NCBI GenBank assembly: GCA_029582165.1
Contig: CM055879.1
Coordinates: forward strand, 41,049,713-41,113,712
DNA: 64,000 nucleotides
Reading direction: 5' to 3'
Source: Portulaca oleracea
Taxonomy: Eukaryota; Streptophyta; Magnoliopsida; Caryophyllales; Portulacaceae
How positions within the stretch are numbered: the stretch's first letter is position 1; each line of letters starts with the position of its first letter. Position numbers and translations under genes: made by a program. Positions 35,440 to 46,756 of the stretch are shown piece after piece. The notes beneath the pieces are model-generated. The model made no database searches. It saw only the letters and a list, made by a program, of their open reading frames with translations, and had not been told where the DNA came from.

Positions 35440-36265
35440 GGTGCTGACTTGAAGCCAACCACTAACATGACGATCTTGGCAAGCTAGAGTGCGGCTTGAA
35501 AGCCTACAATCATAATGACTTGGAAGTCGGTCTATTTCTTGTACTTTTGTCTTTAGAGTCTTCATAGTGATTACGTAAAGGTCTTTAAAATTTGACTTTG
35601 ATGATTTGGTGGTCTTGAATTTGACTGACTTGAACGTCTTCAATTTTTGATGGCTTGGAAGTCGATGGGTTTGTTGACTTAAGAGTCTTGAAGTTTGTTG
35701 ACTTAAAAGTCTTTGGATTTGCTGACTTGGGAGTCGTATGCATTGTTGACATGGAAATCTCGAACTTTATTGACTTGGGAGTCGTGATTTTTTTTCTTGA
35801 CTTGTGAGTCCTTGTGTTTTGTTGATTTGAATTTGGTTGACTTGTAAGTCTTTCATTTTATCGACTTGGGAGTCAGAAGACTTGTTGATGCGAGATTTGA
35901 CTGACTTGGAAGTCTTTGTCTTGTTGTTAACTTGGCAGTCAAGGTACCTGGTGACTCAAGAGTCTTGAAATTTATTGATTTGAAAGTCTTGAATTTTTTG
36001 CTTACTTAGAATTCTTTAATTTTTGTTGACTTGGAAATCAGTGAATTTGGTAACTTCAGAGTCTTGAAATTTGTTGACTTGAAAGTCTTTTATTTGATTG
36101 ACTTGGGAGTCCTTGACTTGAAAGTCTTCAATTTCGACTTAGGAGTCTTTAACTTTGGTGATTTGAAAGTCTTGAACTTTGACTTATGAGTCTTGATGTG
36201 GATAACTTAGAAGTCTTGAATTTTTGACTTGTGAGTCTTGATGAGGATGACTTGGAAGTCCTGCA
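35440..36265. repeat. Array of GACTTGNAAGTC-type short repeats
   Basis: About 800 bases are built from degenerate units of roughly 25-35 bases, each centred on GACTT-N2/3-AGTC (GACTTGGAAGTC, GACTTGGGAGTC, GACTTGAAAGTC). The core is itself an interrupted palindrome. It fills the place of pol in the retrotransposon. Confidence 0.85.
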
Positions 36266-36557
36266 TTTTGACTTCTGAAGAAGCTTTTTTTTTTTTTTTT
36301 AGTATGGCTGTATCTGAGTCTAGACTCAAATTGCCTACGTACCTTAATAGATGTGCTACCCATAAAGATCAAGCCAAACGTAGTTCAAATCTAAAGAAGG
36401 AGAAATGGAGATTTTATTTATTAATTTAGTCGTACACAGTTTATACTCTTGCGGGCCAGGAGTATTACAATGATGAAAATGAAAAGAACTGAAAATGAAA
36501 TCTTTTTTTTTTTGTGAACAGTTTAGGCTCTTGCTCAGGATCTGCATCTTCACTGTC

Positions 36558-38738
36558 CTAGATTTTGACTTGGGAAGAAGAAAATGTCTCCTCTTGCTCA
36601 AGTTCTTCGTCGTCATTGTTTTTACTTTGATGACCGGTGAAAATCACAGTGCGTCTCTTCACTCTCAAGGATCCTTCAGTCTTGACCTCCAATGATGAAC
36701 AACGCTTCATGCGAGATGGGATGGAGCTTTGAACTTCGTTGATGACCCCAAGGCGGCTGAATGCGGAGCTCTGTTCCTGGCGGGGTGTTGAGCTTGACAC
36801 ATCTTCAGCTTGTTTGATCCTTGATAATACAGAAGACTTTGGTCTTGAACCATCCTTGATCCTGCAGAAGACCGAGGCTTTGCGCTCTCCTGGAAACCTT
36901 ATTCGCTCAAAGACAGATGCTTGTTTGCGGGAAGCTGGTTGTCCCAACCTATCAAACACGGAGAGCTTTGGCTTAGGCTGATACTCCATTCCTTCATTAT
37001 CATCTTCTTTGATCTCGAAGCAGGATACCATGTTCACAACTGCAACATTATTATCTTCTCCAAAGAAGTACTTCGGAAAGTATTCCTCTAGCATGACAGG
37101 AGCACTAGGGCCTCGCTCAAGCGACTCAGTCGAACCAACTTCTTGTTTCTTGATGAATTCAAGCGTCTTCCTTTCTATCGAAGGTTGCGAGTTGTTTCTT
37201 CTCCTTTGATGCTTTCGGGGTGGTGGTGTTTGGACTTCCCTTTGCCCCCTAGTTTTCCTTCGAGCGTCGGAGATCCATTTTCCATTGTCACCAGAAGCTT
37301 CTACTTCTTGCTCATGTGCATCTTGAGGGGCCTGGACTAGTACAGCAAGAGGAATTGGTTTTTGACATCCAAACTGGATCATCAAGAATTCATTTCTCTT
37401 GGCTGGAATCGACTGTGCTGAAACATAATTGGCTTCGACGTTGTCATCTAAGTCCAATATTATCTGTCCTTCCTCAGCTAGCTTCATGATCCGCTCCTTA
37501 AGTGTGACACACTTCTCAAGAGGGTGACTGAGTACCCTATGATAGCGACAATATCTTGGGTCTGTGGTTCTTCTCGCTTCTTCCGGCCTCTTTGGTTGTG
37601 GAAGTTCGATAACTCCCGTCTCTAACAGGTTGTCGAGCATTCCTGACAGATCGGAGTCTGGAAATGGGTACTTCTTTTCTTGAAGCTCCTTCAATGTAGG
37701 GCGCTTCCTTTCAGCATCTTTTGAAGAAGTGACTTTCTCCCTTTTGGGTTTAGGTTTAGCAGAGATTCGCACTGGTTCGCTTGTTGAAATATCCATTGAC
37801 TCTTCTTTTGAAGTCTTTGGCCACTTGCCGTTCTTTTTATACCTATCGTCGTTCCTTGCATCATATGAAGATGAAGACCTTCCCCGTCGACTTGCTATGG
37901 TGATCTCCATATCATGTGCCTTAGTTGCCAACTCCTGAAAGGTTTTCGGCTTGACCATCTTGAGGACGTAGAGCAAATCCCAGTGCATACCTTGAGCGCA
38001 CATATCGACAGCTGAAGCTTCGGTGAGGCGATCCTTGCATTCAAGACTAAGAGCCCTCCAACGATGGATATAGTCAAGTACTGGCTCGCCCTCCCACTGC
38101 TTGGTGTTTGTCAACTCTGTCATGCTGACGACCCGTTGAGCGCAGTAGAACCTGTTGAGAAACTCTTGCTCCATTTGTTCCCAACTATTGATAGATTCAG
38201 GTTCTAACTCCGTATACCAATCAAACGCGATTCCTCTCAAAGAGCGAACGAACTGCTTGACTAGTCGATCTCCTTCTGTGCCGGCGTTGCTACATGTTTC
38301 GATGAAGTGCGCGATGTGCTGCTTAGGATTACCCTTCCCGTCAAATTGATTGAACTTTGGGGGTTGATATCCTTGCGGCATTCGAAGGGCGTCGATCCTC
38401 TTTGTGTATGGCTTTGTGTAAAAGTGGGTCTAGTTTGATCCCTCTCCGAGTTGAGCTCGCACTGCATTGGCCACCAAGTTTTGAATCTGCTCCACAATCA
38501 GTGATTTTGAAGATGAGTTGCTCTTCTTGTCTTCCTCATCGCCATCACCTTTGGAAGACTCTTTGTCAGAATCTTCATCGAACTCTTGATGCGGGCGTTT
38601 CTCTATCTTCTTCGTCAATTTTGCAATCTGTTCACTTTGTTCGCTCATCTTCTTGTCTTTCTCATCACTTTCCCTAGCGAACATGTTTAACATAGCCTCA
38701 AGTTCATCTATCTTTGCTTCCATGTTGACATCCATCAT
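36558..38738 (-). pseudogene. gag: Retrotransposon Gag polyprotein with one in-frame TAG
   Basis: Starting at the ATG at 38738 (MMDVNMEAKIDELEAML), the frame runs 102 codons through an acidic, Ser-rich coiled-coil-like segment, meets TAG at 38432-38430, then continues in the same frame for 623 codons to 36558. After the stop come 16 residues and a Met at 38381. The core capsid-like region (Retrotrans_gag family; FDWYTELEPESINSWEQMEQ) is at residues 1-165 counted from that Met. A Lys/Arg-rich stretch and a zinc-knuckle-like C278-x2-H281-x4-H286-x4-C291 follow. The C-terminal part carries six SVFxR(I/L)-type motifs. Gag packages the element's RNA in virus-like particles. The TAG makes full-length Gag doubtful unless it is read through or translation restarts at 38381. 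No protease or polymerase follows. Confidence 0.85.
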
Positions 38739-38800
38739 GTCGCTTGGATCGAAGGTCGAATTTGACTTCTTGGAGAAAGAGATGAGAGGCAGAGAAGTCC

Positions 38801-38818
38801 CACCGAGCGTGCCAAATT
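38801..38818 (-). other. Candidate primer-binding site of the gag-only element
   Basis: On the - strand, just after the 5' LTR end (GTTTACA) and a short AATT spacer, stands TGGCACGCTCGGTGGGAC. It begins TGG as required to pair with a tRNA CCA end, but it is not the common Met site. I cannot name the tRNA without a search. Confidence 0.6.
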
Positions 38819-39768
38819 TGTAAACACAAATTTCGAGCCTGAAATAAATAAAGACAAGAAATATGAGAAACAGATTAATTTTTATTGATATTTGAATGTA
38901 AGCGGGTACAATCTCTGTATTAAATACAATAAAGTAATCCTCTGATTCGATCTCCTGAAATTTGTATGAGTCGAGGGCGCGGACGCTTGATCTCGATCTC
39001 AAACGCAGGTCTAGCTGAAGAACTCTTGTAGCAGTTCTTCAGTTGAAGGTCTTGAACGTTGATCCTTGCTTGATAGGTGAAGGTCTTGGCGGTAGTTCTT
39101 GAGTTCTTGACGCGAGGGCTTGAGTGCTTGATCTCGATCGATGAACCAAACGAAGACGATGACTGCAGTCTTTGATGCGAAGAACAGAAGTTGTTGAACT
39201 AGCCGACGTTAGTCCTTGTCACTTGTAGCTGGAGGTCGCTTGTAGTTCGATCTTCTGAAGGCTTTGCAGATCTTGGTGAAGAACTCTGAAGCAGTTCTTG
39301 ATCTTGATGTGGTAGAAGCTTGAAGACTCGATCTTGAGCTTTTGCATACTTCGATCCTTGGCGCTTGGTAGCTGGAGACTGCTGGCAGTTTGATCTTCTG
39401 GAGCCTCTGGAGTGCAGAATGCCGAATGCCGCCGGGGTAGCCTGCCGTGTCTGTTGAAAATGAGGAAGAAGACCCCTATTTATAGGCTCTGGAGGCCTAG
39501 GGTTGCATAGGGTTTGAGTCGGCTTTGGGCTTGGGCCCAAATTAATAATTATTCCTTTAATTTTTAAATAAAGAAATAATTATGATTTTCTGCATCATAA
39601 TTGACACGTGTCACGATGGTATTGGCCAGGGTACATTTCCATTTAAAATTTAATTAAATGGACCGTTGTAATTAATTTCACATGTAGCGGACAATAATTA
39701 GCCAAATAAATTTAATTTACTTTTCACGTGTAATTTTCTGATTTGCCGACAATTTTTTACCTCCTACA
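38819..39768 (-). repeat. 5' LTR of the gag-only element
   Basis: Partner of 32680-33632. TATA box CTATAAATAG on the - strand at about 39475-39486. Transcription would run leftwards into gag. Confidence 0.93.
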
Positions 39769-39773
39769 ATTAG

Positions 39774-40130
39774 TCTAAAGATTCATTCAAAATTCAAATA
39801 TGAACAATCTTATATTATACGATCAGTACTCACCTGCTCATTAAAATACTAATTTAATAAGACCCTTATGTAAAACCTTCTAAAAAATACAATAACTTTG
39901 TCGAAGAAGAATGCACATGTGATGTAAGTAGTCCAACAAGCTTGTTAACTACCTCCCCGACCACAAAGGGTACTGGAAATTGAAAGACAACACACATGCA
40001 TTCTCGATATAAATTTGGTGCTTTTACAAAATTAAAAAAATGAGATATTATCTATATGAATATATATCAAAAGAATTGAACGTATTTCAGCCGATTTCTC
40101 ATCAGATTTTTAGTTGATACTTAATATTTT
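39774..40130. other. AT-rich spacer
   Basis: No gene or repeat is recognised. Confidence 0.4.
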
Positions 40131-40139
40131 TTTATTTTT

Positions 40140-40324
40140 TTTTGAACCCGGGTAAAAAAAAGTACAACGGGAACTTAGGAGACCCTTCTCGCAAGGCGTC
40201 TTCCTAAGTTATCATGAAATAAAATGAAAGAAAGATCAGAAGAAGGGCTAAGACTCCAAAGAACCAAATTTTGTGTGAAGTGACCCTTGTTAGCTAACCA
40301 GTCAGCTGTCATATTGACTTCCCT

Positions 40325-40325
<1 letters not shown>
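40140..40325 (-). pseudogene. RNase H-like C-terminal fragment of a LINE-type element
   Basis: On the - strand near 40325 the translation reads REVNMTADWLANKG, the typical end of a plant RNase H-like domain (His-Arg-Glu-x-Asn...Ala-Asp). A non-coding tail follows that resembles the one after the 2.1-2.5 kb fragment. Only this end remains; an (AT)n run at about 40328-40363 adjoins it. Confidence 0.6.
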
Positions 40326-40363
<38 letters not shown>

Positions 40364-40366
<3 letters not shown>

Positions 40367-41289
40367 CTCACATTATGATTTTTTTCAACCAACTTTCAGT
40401 TGATACTTGATAGTGGACTCGCGACATGTCATGAATCATGACGATTTACACTATAATATAAAATAGAAATGGTCCCAAATTAAATGAAATAACAAATTTG
40501 AGTCAAATGGTTGAATTATCAAATGGGATCACCCAATTATATTGGTAGTTGGTCCGACTCTCTTATATTCGGTTATCTCAGTTATATGACCCTTGTGATT
40601 AGTGATTGGCCAAAACTTTAGAATAAAAGAAAGGCAGTAGCCAGTAATTAAATAGGTTAGGGACTTAGGGCTAATGTAAGCTATACTATTATGTAGGTGA
40701 TGATCATTTCTCAATGTGCTTGTACACCAGTAAATGATCATTAATTAATCCATGCTAATTGCTTGTAACTCAAGAAAATTAAGTGGTAAGCGCACTTGTG
40801 TTTTGATAAATATAATCATACTTTTTAGGTAGACTGTTGATTATTTTCAGGTAATTATTGCAATGTTGCACATAATAAAATGTGTTTTTTGCACAAATGG
40901 AAGTAGTGTTTTTTTTATCCATGCATGTCCAATACAGATACGCCATATGAGTAGGTTGTTTGCATTTTGGATCTCCAAGTGTAGAGTAATTTATTTTTGG
41001 GACATTTCCTTTTTATTGTTTATTTTTGCGACTCTAAAATTTATGGGTTGAATAAAAAAAATTTAAAGTTTGTAGGTTGAAAAAAGGTCAGTGTACTGTT
41101 TTTCTTTTTCTTCCCATGTTTGAATTTATCTCCCGATTAGCGTCAAACTTCAGAATTAAACTAGGTTAAAATTAATATTAAAGTTGTAATACATCTCTCT
41201 TATTCATGTCGGAACTACTTAGACCTTGAGAATTTTAGGGTCTAATTAGTTATGACATGAATAAGAGAGGTGTATTAGAGCTTCAACAT
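40364..41289. other. AT-rich spacer with one hairpin-MITE half
   Basis: Around 40970-41085 the sequence resembles one arm of the inner hairpin element at 46252 (ATTGTTTATTTTTGCGACTC). No gene is seen. Confidence 0.4.
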
Positions 41290-41294
41290 AAGTA

Positions 41295-41596
41295 TGTAAC
41301 ACCCCGGATATATGGTTAAGTGTGCTTAGAGGTGTATTAGAGGTGTATTAAAATGACTACTTATATCACCAAGGTGCACCTTCTTTTATGGTAACTCATC
41401 CGTTGGAAACCTCTCAGTTAAGCGTGCTTGGCTGGGAGTAGCCTCAGGATGGGTGACCTTCTGGGAAGTTTTCACAAGCAGCGTGTGAGCGAAGACGAGG
41501 CACGCTGAAAAGACTCTGGTGACTTATGGGTCAGTCAACGATCTTTGAAGCAGTTATCGGTAATGTTCGCGGCCTGGGAGGGGCCGGGGCGTTACA
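41295..41596 (+). mobile_element. Cassandra solo LTR (302 bp)
   Basis: It begins TGTAACACCCCGG and ends GGCGTTACA, with the exact target duplication AAGTA at 41290-41294 and 41597-41601. It matches the LTRs at 6416-7008. It retains the 5S internal promoter parts: A-box AGTTAAGCGTGCTTGG (41416-41431) and C-box AGGATGGGTGACC (41446-41458). The first ~50 bases of 5S rRNA are not recognisable. No internal domain follows, so this is the product of LTR-LTR recombination. Confidence 0.93.
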
Positions 41597-41601
41597 AAGT
41601 A

Positions 41602-44575
41602 ACTGTGTCAAATCAGTATTGTGGAGTGTACTTAGACATATTCTAAGAGGATCATCCTTATCTCCTCAACTAACCTGAAAAAAGACATTGGTCAAGATTT
41701 GAAACAAGTAAAGAGGCATGAAAAGAAGAAAGAGTGTGAGAATGGTTGTTTGACCGATGGAGTGAGTGTTTCCACATGGACATGTAACATGCTCATGCCA
41801 CTGCTTATTCCTAACTAATTCAATGCTATGCTATGCTCTTAAATAATATAATAATATATAGTTTGAAAATATATGAGTGGAGATTATTATTCTGATCAAC
41901 TCCAACATAGGATTACCAGGTGGTCCACACGGCGTATCGTAACGTATCCAACCTACTTAATTTCATGGCGGCTCTAATTCCATTCATCTCTTCTATTTCA
42001 TTTCCATCGCCAACACATTTCCTCCTGTTGTAGGTTTGTTTTATCTTGCCTTCTCGAACTCAACACTCATATCCTATTTAGACCACAGGTTTGGTTTTTT
42101 TTTTTCCTGTTTTAGAAAATATAGTAGGGTGGGATAGAGTAAAAAAGAATGAGTTTAAATAAATATTACAAAGTACTCCGAGTGTAAAATGAAAAAAATT
42201 GGATGGGATAATGTTAACTAAACCAGTATAAAAAATTTATGCATGCTTGCATACAAATTTCACAATTCATAATGTTGTCTTTCTTTGGATGCAAAATATA
42301 AGAATATCTCCAAAACAATTACACGTTGAAACAAATCTTGATCCTAACTTGTTTGACTGTGTAGTAAACATGCAAGTTATAAATCATATGGAAGAAATTG
42401 ATCTGAAGGTTGATTTTAACCAAGTTCCCCTCTCATGGACTAGGGTGACATGTTATTACCACCAAGTATTCCAAAAGTTCATACTGCTGGCATCCATTAA
42501 ATACGACCAAAATGGTCACTACATATATAATCCCAAAGACTACTCCATTCTTTTAATAGCACTTTTGATATATATGTGTATACGTGTGTGTATCCGTGAA
42601 TCAATTTAATAGGTGTTAATCTATTTTCTATACATTTTATGTTTTTTTCCTTATAGTATTAATCCTGGCGAAAGTAACAAATAAACTTACTGTGACCAAA
42701 GTTTTCTTATAGCTAGCCCTCAATACAATGGCAATAAGGAATTTACTTCTTCGTGAAATAGAAAATAAAAAACCATGACAAGTAAAACTTTACCATTATG
42801 ATTACAATATAATATTTAAACACTTGCATGGATTGCTTGTGAATCAAAGCTAGTACTAATAATCTAACCTACAATTACAATACCTAATTATCTTTAACCC
42901 AGCTCATCATCTCCTTTAGGGTGAATATGAGAGAATCAAAGAATCAAACATGGCATGCATTAGCATAAAATAATGCCTTTTAGGTAAAAGACGGTTAGAT
43001 AACATTCATCTTTCGGTGAAGTTACTCCTAATTTGTGGACTTCACAATATTATAAACAAACACTAACATACATAGCTGGCATTTAAGTATTAATTTAAAA
43101 AATATTTTCTAATTGACTCAAAAGAAAACAGCAGAAAGTCTTTGAGAGTGATCATATTTGTCTTGACATAAAAGTATGATTACTAGTTGTTTATAATATT
43201 GGGAAGTCCACAATATTTCATTGGATGTGTAAGGAAATACTCCTAATTATATATAATCATAATATTATATCTTTACGGTGGGTAAATATATATAATTATT
43301 AGAAAAGTATTTATTTATATAAAATTTAAAAATATGAATTATAAATTATTTAAGATGATTATTAATCATTTTGATTCAAAACATGTATTATTATCTTTAT
43401 TTTTTATCGTAACATTTCCTTATTCAAAATAGGATTAGATGAAGGTTGCGAGTCCTCGATGACCCACCAAGCTGAGCTACTGATCTTATTTTATACTTGA
43501 GGTGTGAAGGTTTCTTTTGATTGTTGTGTTGCTGTAGTTTTTTTTTTTTTTTGATAACAGTTTGTTTTTTTTTTTTTTTGAAAGCAGTAACAGTTTAGGT
43601 GTAACCTTTCTTTTGGAAGTAGTTGTTTGCTATTTTATTTGCGATTTATTGTTTTCTATTGACTTTTAAGCCTTTTGACTCTTAATAATAATTTTAAAAA
43701 AATGTACATAGTTATCCAAAGGAATCATGGAGTAAAAGTGCATAGTTTTCAACAGCTATATGCTGTAATGTAAAATTAGCTGCCAAATGCAAGAATTCAA
43801 ACGAACATGCTATGCTAATCTTTGAACTTTATAGACAGGTGCCCACTCATTCAAAAGGTTAATTAAGAGAATATAAGTAATTAATGTTCAAATAATGCAT
43901 GTTATCCAAAGCTAGGCCTAATTAATTACTATTGTAGTTGGTAAATCTACAATAACCAATAAGTTTAATTTGCTTGAAATTGAGTTTTTAATTAGACGAC
44001 GCAACTAGAACTAGAACTAGTTCAATCATTTGTGAAATATTTTTGACCAAGCATTGAACTCAGTGCTCCGATAATAATATTTTAAGGTTTACGTCTTCAA
44101 AGACGGCACTTAATCGCTCTTTAAATATTCTTAATTCTTAATTAAAGAGAGATTAATAAGTTAACCTAACCTAATCTTCCACTTTCTTGTGGAGCTAAGC
44201 CTAACTTAATGAGGAAAGTTAATCTTGAAGATCACGTAGGTAGCATGACTAGTTGTAGTAATTAAACAAATAATTAAGACATGTACTAGCTTGGGTTTGA
44301 GAGGGACTTAATCAATAAAATAATGATTAGGTGGAGATTAGAGGTAATATTTTTGGTGCTAATTACGATGGATTAGATTTGAATGAGGTAAAAGAGAGGG
44401 GGTAGCGTGTCATAACTTTTCCATGGGTCACGGGGAATATGGTGGCCAAGGTTAGGACAACCTAGCAAGCTATAGTCTAGTTAATCTTTCATAATTACCA
44501 CTACTCTTTATCATCTTATTTCTAGTCAAAGGTGGACAATGTGAGATGGAGCGATTAATGCTATAATAGTTTGAT
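41602..44575. other. AT-rich spacer, no gene seen
   Basis: The longest ORF (42247-42609, 120 codons) has no recognisable domain. Poly(T) runs lie at about 43540-43580. Confidence 0.5.
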
Positions 44576-44578
44576 TTA

Positions 44579-44788
44579 GGCATCCAGTTTTTTACGCGGC
44601 TGATTGGTTGCGGTTTCACATCACACGATAACTTTTCATATTCCATCACAATTCATCACAATTTACCACAATCTACCACAATCTACTTTTTCAATTTTAA
44701 TTTAACTATTTATTAAAAGTTAAATTTTTCCCAACCCATCACATTTTTTCCCCACCGCACCATAACTAGCCATATAAATACACAGGGC
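44579..44788. mobile_element. MITE, GGCC-TIR/CCACAA family, copy 5
   Basis: A diverged copy with left part CAGTTTTTTACGCGGCTG and right part CATATAAATACACAGGGC, rich inside in TACCACAATC words. TTA flanks both sides as the 3-bp target duplication. Confidence 0.75.
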
Positions 44789-44791
44789 TTA

Positions 44792-46116
44792 GTGTATGTA
44801 TTTTTTTTTTCTATAACGGTAACTATTGGTCATTCTAATGAGATCCATACACTTATTGGATCTAGGTTGTATTTTTTTTTCCTGCGGTTTGTAAGATGTA
44901 AAAATAGATTAGGAACATAATAGTCTCGTATAAGTCACATAGGATAACGAATATGAAACACAGTGACACGGTCCCATATAAATCACGTAGGAGTTCACAT
45001 TTGTCCTACATGCAATTACATTTTACTTATAATCGGAAAACAATACGAAAACTATAACTTCACGTCTTCACAACACGGGTCAGCCAACGCCCCGATTAAC
45101 TTGTGCAATATCGTGTTGACTGTTACATAAATGTTTTGGTATTTATAATAGGTATTAAAATCCTGATCTTGATTTAGAATTTTACGATTTTATGATCCAA
45201 CATTCTCGATGCGATTCTACTATCTACGTTACGATTCATGATCCTGCGTGGGTTAATTCCGATCATAACTATCCCTGAATCCGAGTTAAAATCCCGATTC
45301 TAACAAATTTGTTATTTATTACAAGTATGAATATACTGTTAGAGAGAGGGAAGAGTAGAAAATGGCTAAAGTTAACTACGAAAGACTCCCTAGGAGAAGT
45401 AGGGAGACTTCCTTCCTGGAGAAAAGGCAGAATACTGATGGAAGTCTATGCGTAGGGTGTTAGGGAAGGAAGGCTACTAATTTTGACGTTTTTCTCCTCT
45501 CCCTCGTGTGTCCTCTGTCTATGTCTGTCTCTCCTTCTGTCTTTGTCTAACCATGCATGGCATTTTGAAAGTAACACTTTACCACTTTTTACCCCCTGTT
45601 TTTTTACGTTACAGTTTTCATTAGTGTGAGTAAATGACTCACTGACAGTACCTCTTCTTCTTTACTGTAAGTATATTTACTCCTTTTCTACTAGCTAGCT
45701 TGTTTATCAAAATCAAGGTTCCTTGAAAATTGTTGTTTTATTTTGAAAAAACAAACAATTTTTCATTCCAAAACTCAGACAAGGAAGAAAAGGCTGTTAA
45801 GTGCAGTTCTGGCATGTTCAGTCTGTAGTATTTACACAGGGTGACCATGCTTGGTTTCTTCAGACTTCAGACTCTTCTGTACGTGCCTCCATGCAGTTCC
45901 TAGTCTCTGTAATTTTCGTACCAACTTTGGTCCTCTCATCAAATTTCAACCACTTATTGCATCTGCATCTATTTAATAATGGTATTTTTATATCAAAAAT
46001 TATTTAAGTGATATTCAAAATTATCAAATATCAAGTAGTTATTGCATCTGCATGTACTATTCTTTTTTAGTAATGCTAATCAAAATTATTAAGCATTTTT
46101 TTTAAATGAGAAAATT
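44792..46116. other. AT-rich spacer, no gene seen
   Basis: A block at 45140-45310 rich in CGATTC/GAATCG-like words may be a decayed DNA transposon but has no clear ends. Confidence 0.4.
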
Positions 46117-46124
46117 ATGAAGTG

Positions 46125-46748
46125 ATATTTTTAAATAAGGATTTTGGACGTCAATAATATCAATTTTATAGGGTATTGGACACTAATAATATAAACTACT
46201 TTCTTGGTCACTGACAATACTAACTATCTGCTTATTTTCCACTAATAGTATGGGTTTTTCGCATTTTGGACCCCCCGAAGTATAGGGGTATTTATTTTCT
46301 AAACTCTTGGTTTTCATTGTTTATTTTTAGAACCCTAAACTTTAAGGTTATTTTTTATTCAACCCATAAACTTTAGGGTCCCAAAAATAAACAATGAAAA
46401 CCAAGGCTCCAGAAAATAAGTATCCTTATACTTCGGGGTCCAAAATATAAATAATCCATAATAGTATACCACCGATTTGGTATGGTTTTGAGTCATGAAA
46501 TTAAAGATGACGTGAGTCCATAATGTGTGGCGTGAAAGACGGAACTACTATAGAAGATGTTGACGTGAACACTAATATTCTTTTCACGTCACACATTATA
46601 GAGTCACGTCATCTTTCCGATAAGTTAAAATCATAACAACTCGGTAGTGTATTGTTGAAGGATAATATCCAAAAACATAGTCTCTATTATTAGTATCTAA
46701 TACCAACAAAATTGATATTATTAATGTCGGAAGATCCTTTAAATAAAA
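46125..46748. mobile_element. Outer foldback MITE, interrupted by an inner one
   Basis: The two halves (46125-46251 plus 46459-46540, against 46585-46748) are long imperfect reverse complements. The outer parts share TTTAAATAAGGA, CAATAATATCAATTTT and GACACTAATAAT-like blocks. The inner 35-base arms near 46504 and 46585 differ at about three positions. ATGAAGTG on each side (46117-46124, 46749-46756) is the likely 8-bp target duplication. It is non-coding. Confidence 0.75.
46252..46458. mobile_element. Inner hairpin MITE (207 bp), Mutator-like
   Basis: Two arms of about 90 bases are nearly perfect reverse complements (shared core TTGGTTTTCATTGTTTATTT) around a short loop. TAATAGTAT at 46243-46251 and 46459-46467 is an exact 9-bp target duplication, typical of Mutator-like elements. 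It sits inside the outer foldback. Confidence 0.88.
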
Positions 46749-46756
46749 ATGAAGTG

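Larger units (their letters stand above)
32680..39768 (-). mobile_element. Complete gag-only LTR retrotransposon (TR-GAG type), 7.1 kb
   Basis: LTRs lie at 32680-33632 (953 bp) and 38819-39768 (950 bp). Both start TGTAAACAC and end CTCCTACA on the + strand, and the exact 5-bp target duplication ATTAG is at 32675-32679 and 39769-39773. By eye the LTRs differ at roughly ten substitutions and three single-base gaps, about 99% alike, so insertion was recent. Coding is on the - strand, so the 5' LTR is the right-hand one. Next to it is a candidate primer-binding site (TGGCACGCTCGGTGGGAC on the - strand); next to the other is a purine tract (GAAGGGGGCATC). The only gene is gag. The ~2.9 kb where protease, reverse transcriptase and integrase would sit is non-coding repeat. 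This matches the described TR-GAG class of non-autonomous Ty3/gypsy derivatives. Confidence 0.92.

Noticed and set aside
38801..38818. Initiator-Met primer-binding site for the gag-only element
   Set aside because: The sequence does not match TGGTATCAGAGC; another tRNA must be the primer.
42247..42609. 120-codon ORF in spacer
   Set aside because: AT-rich codons, no motif, no promoter or splice context. The hydrophobic end is translated from AT repeats.
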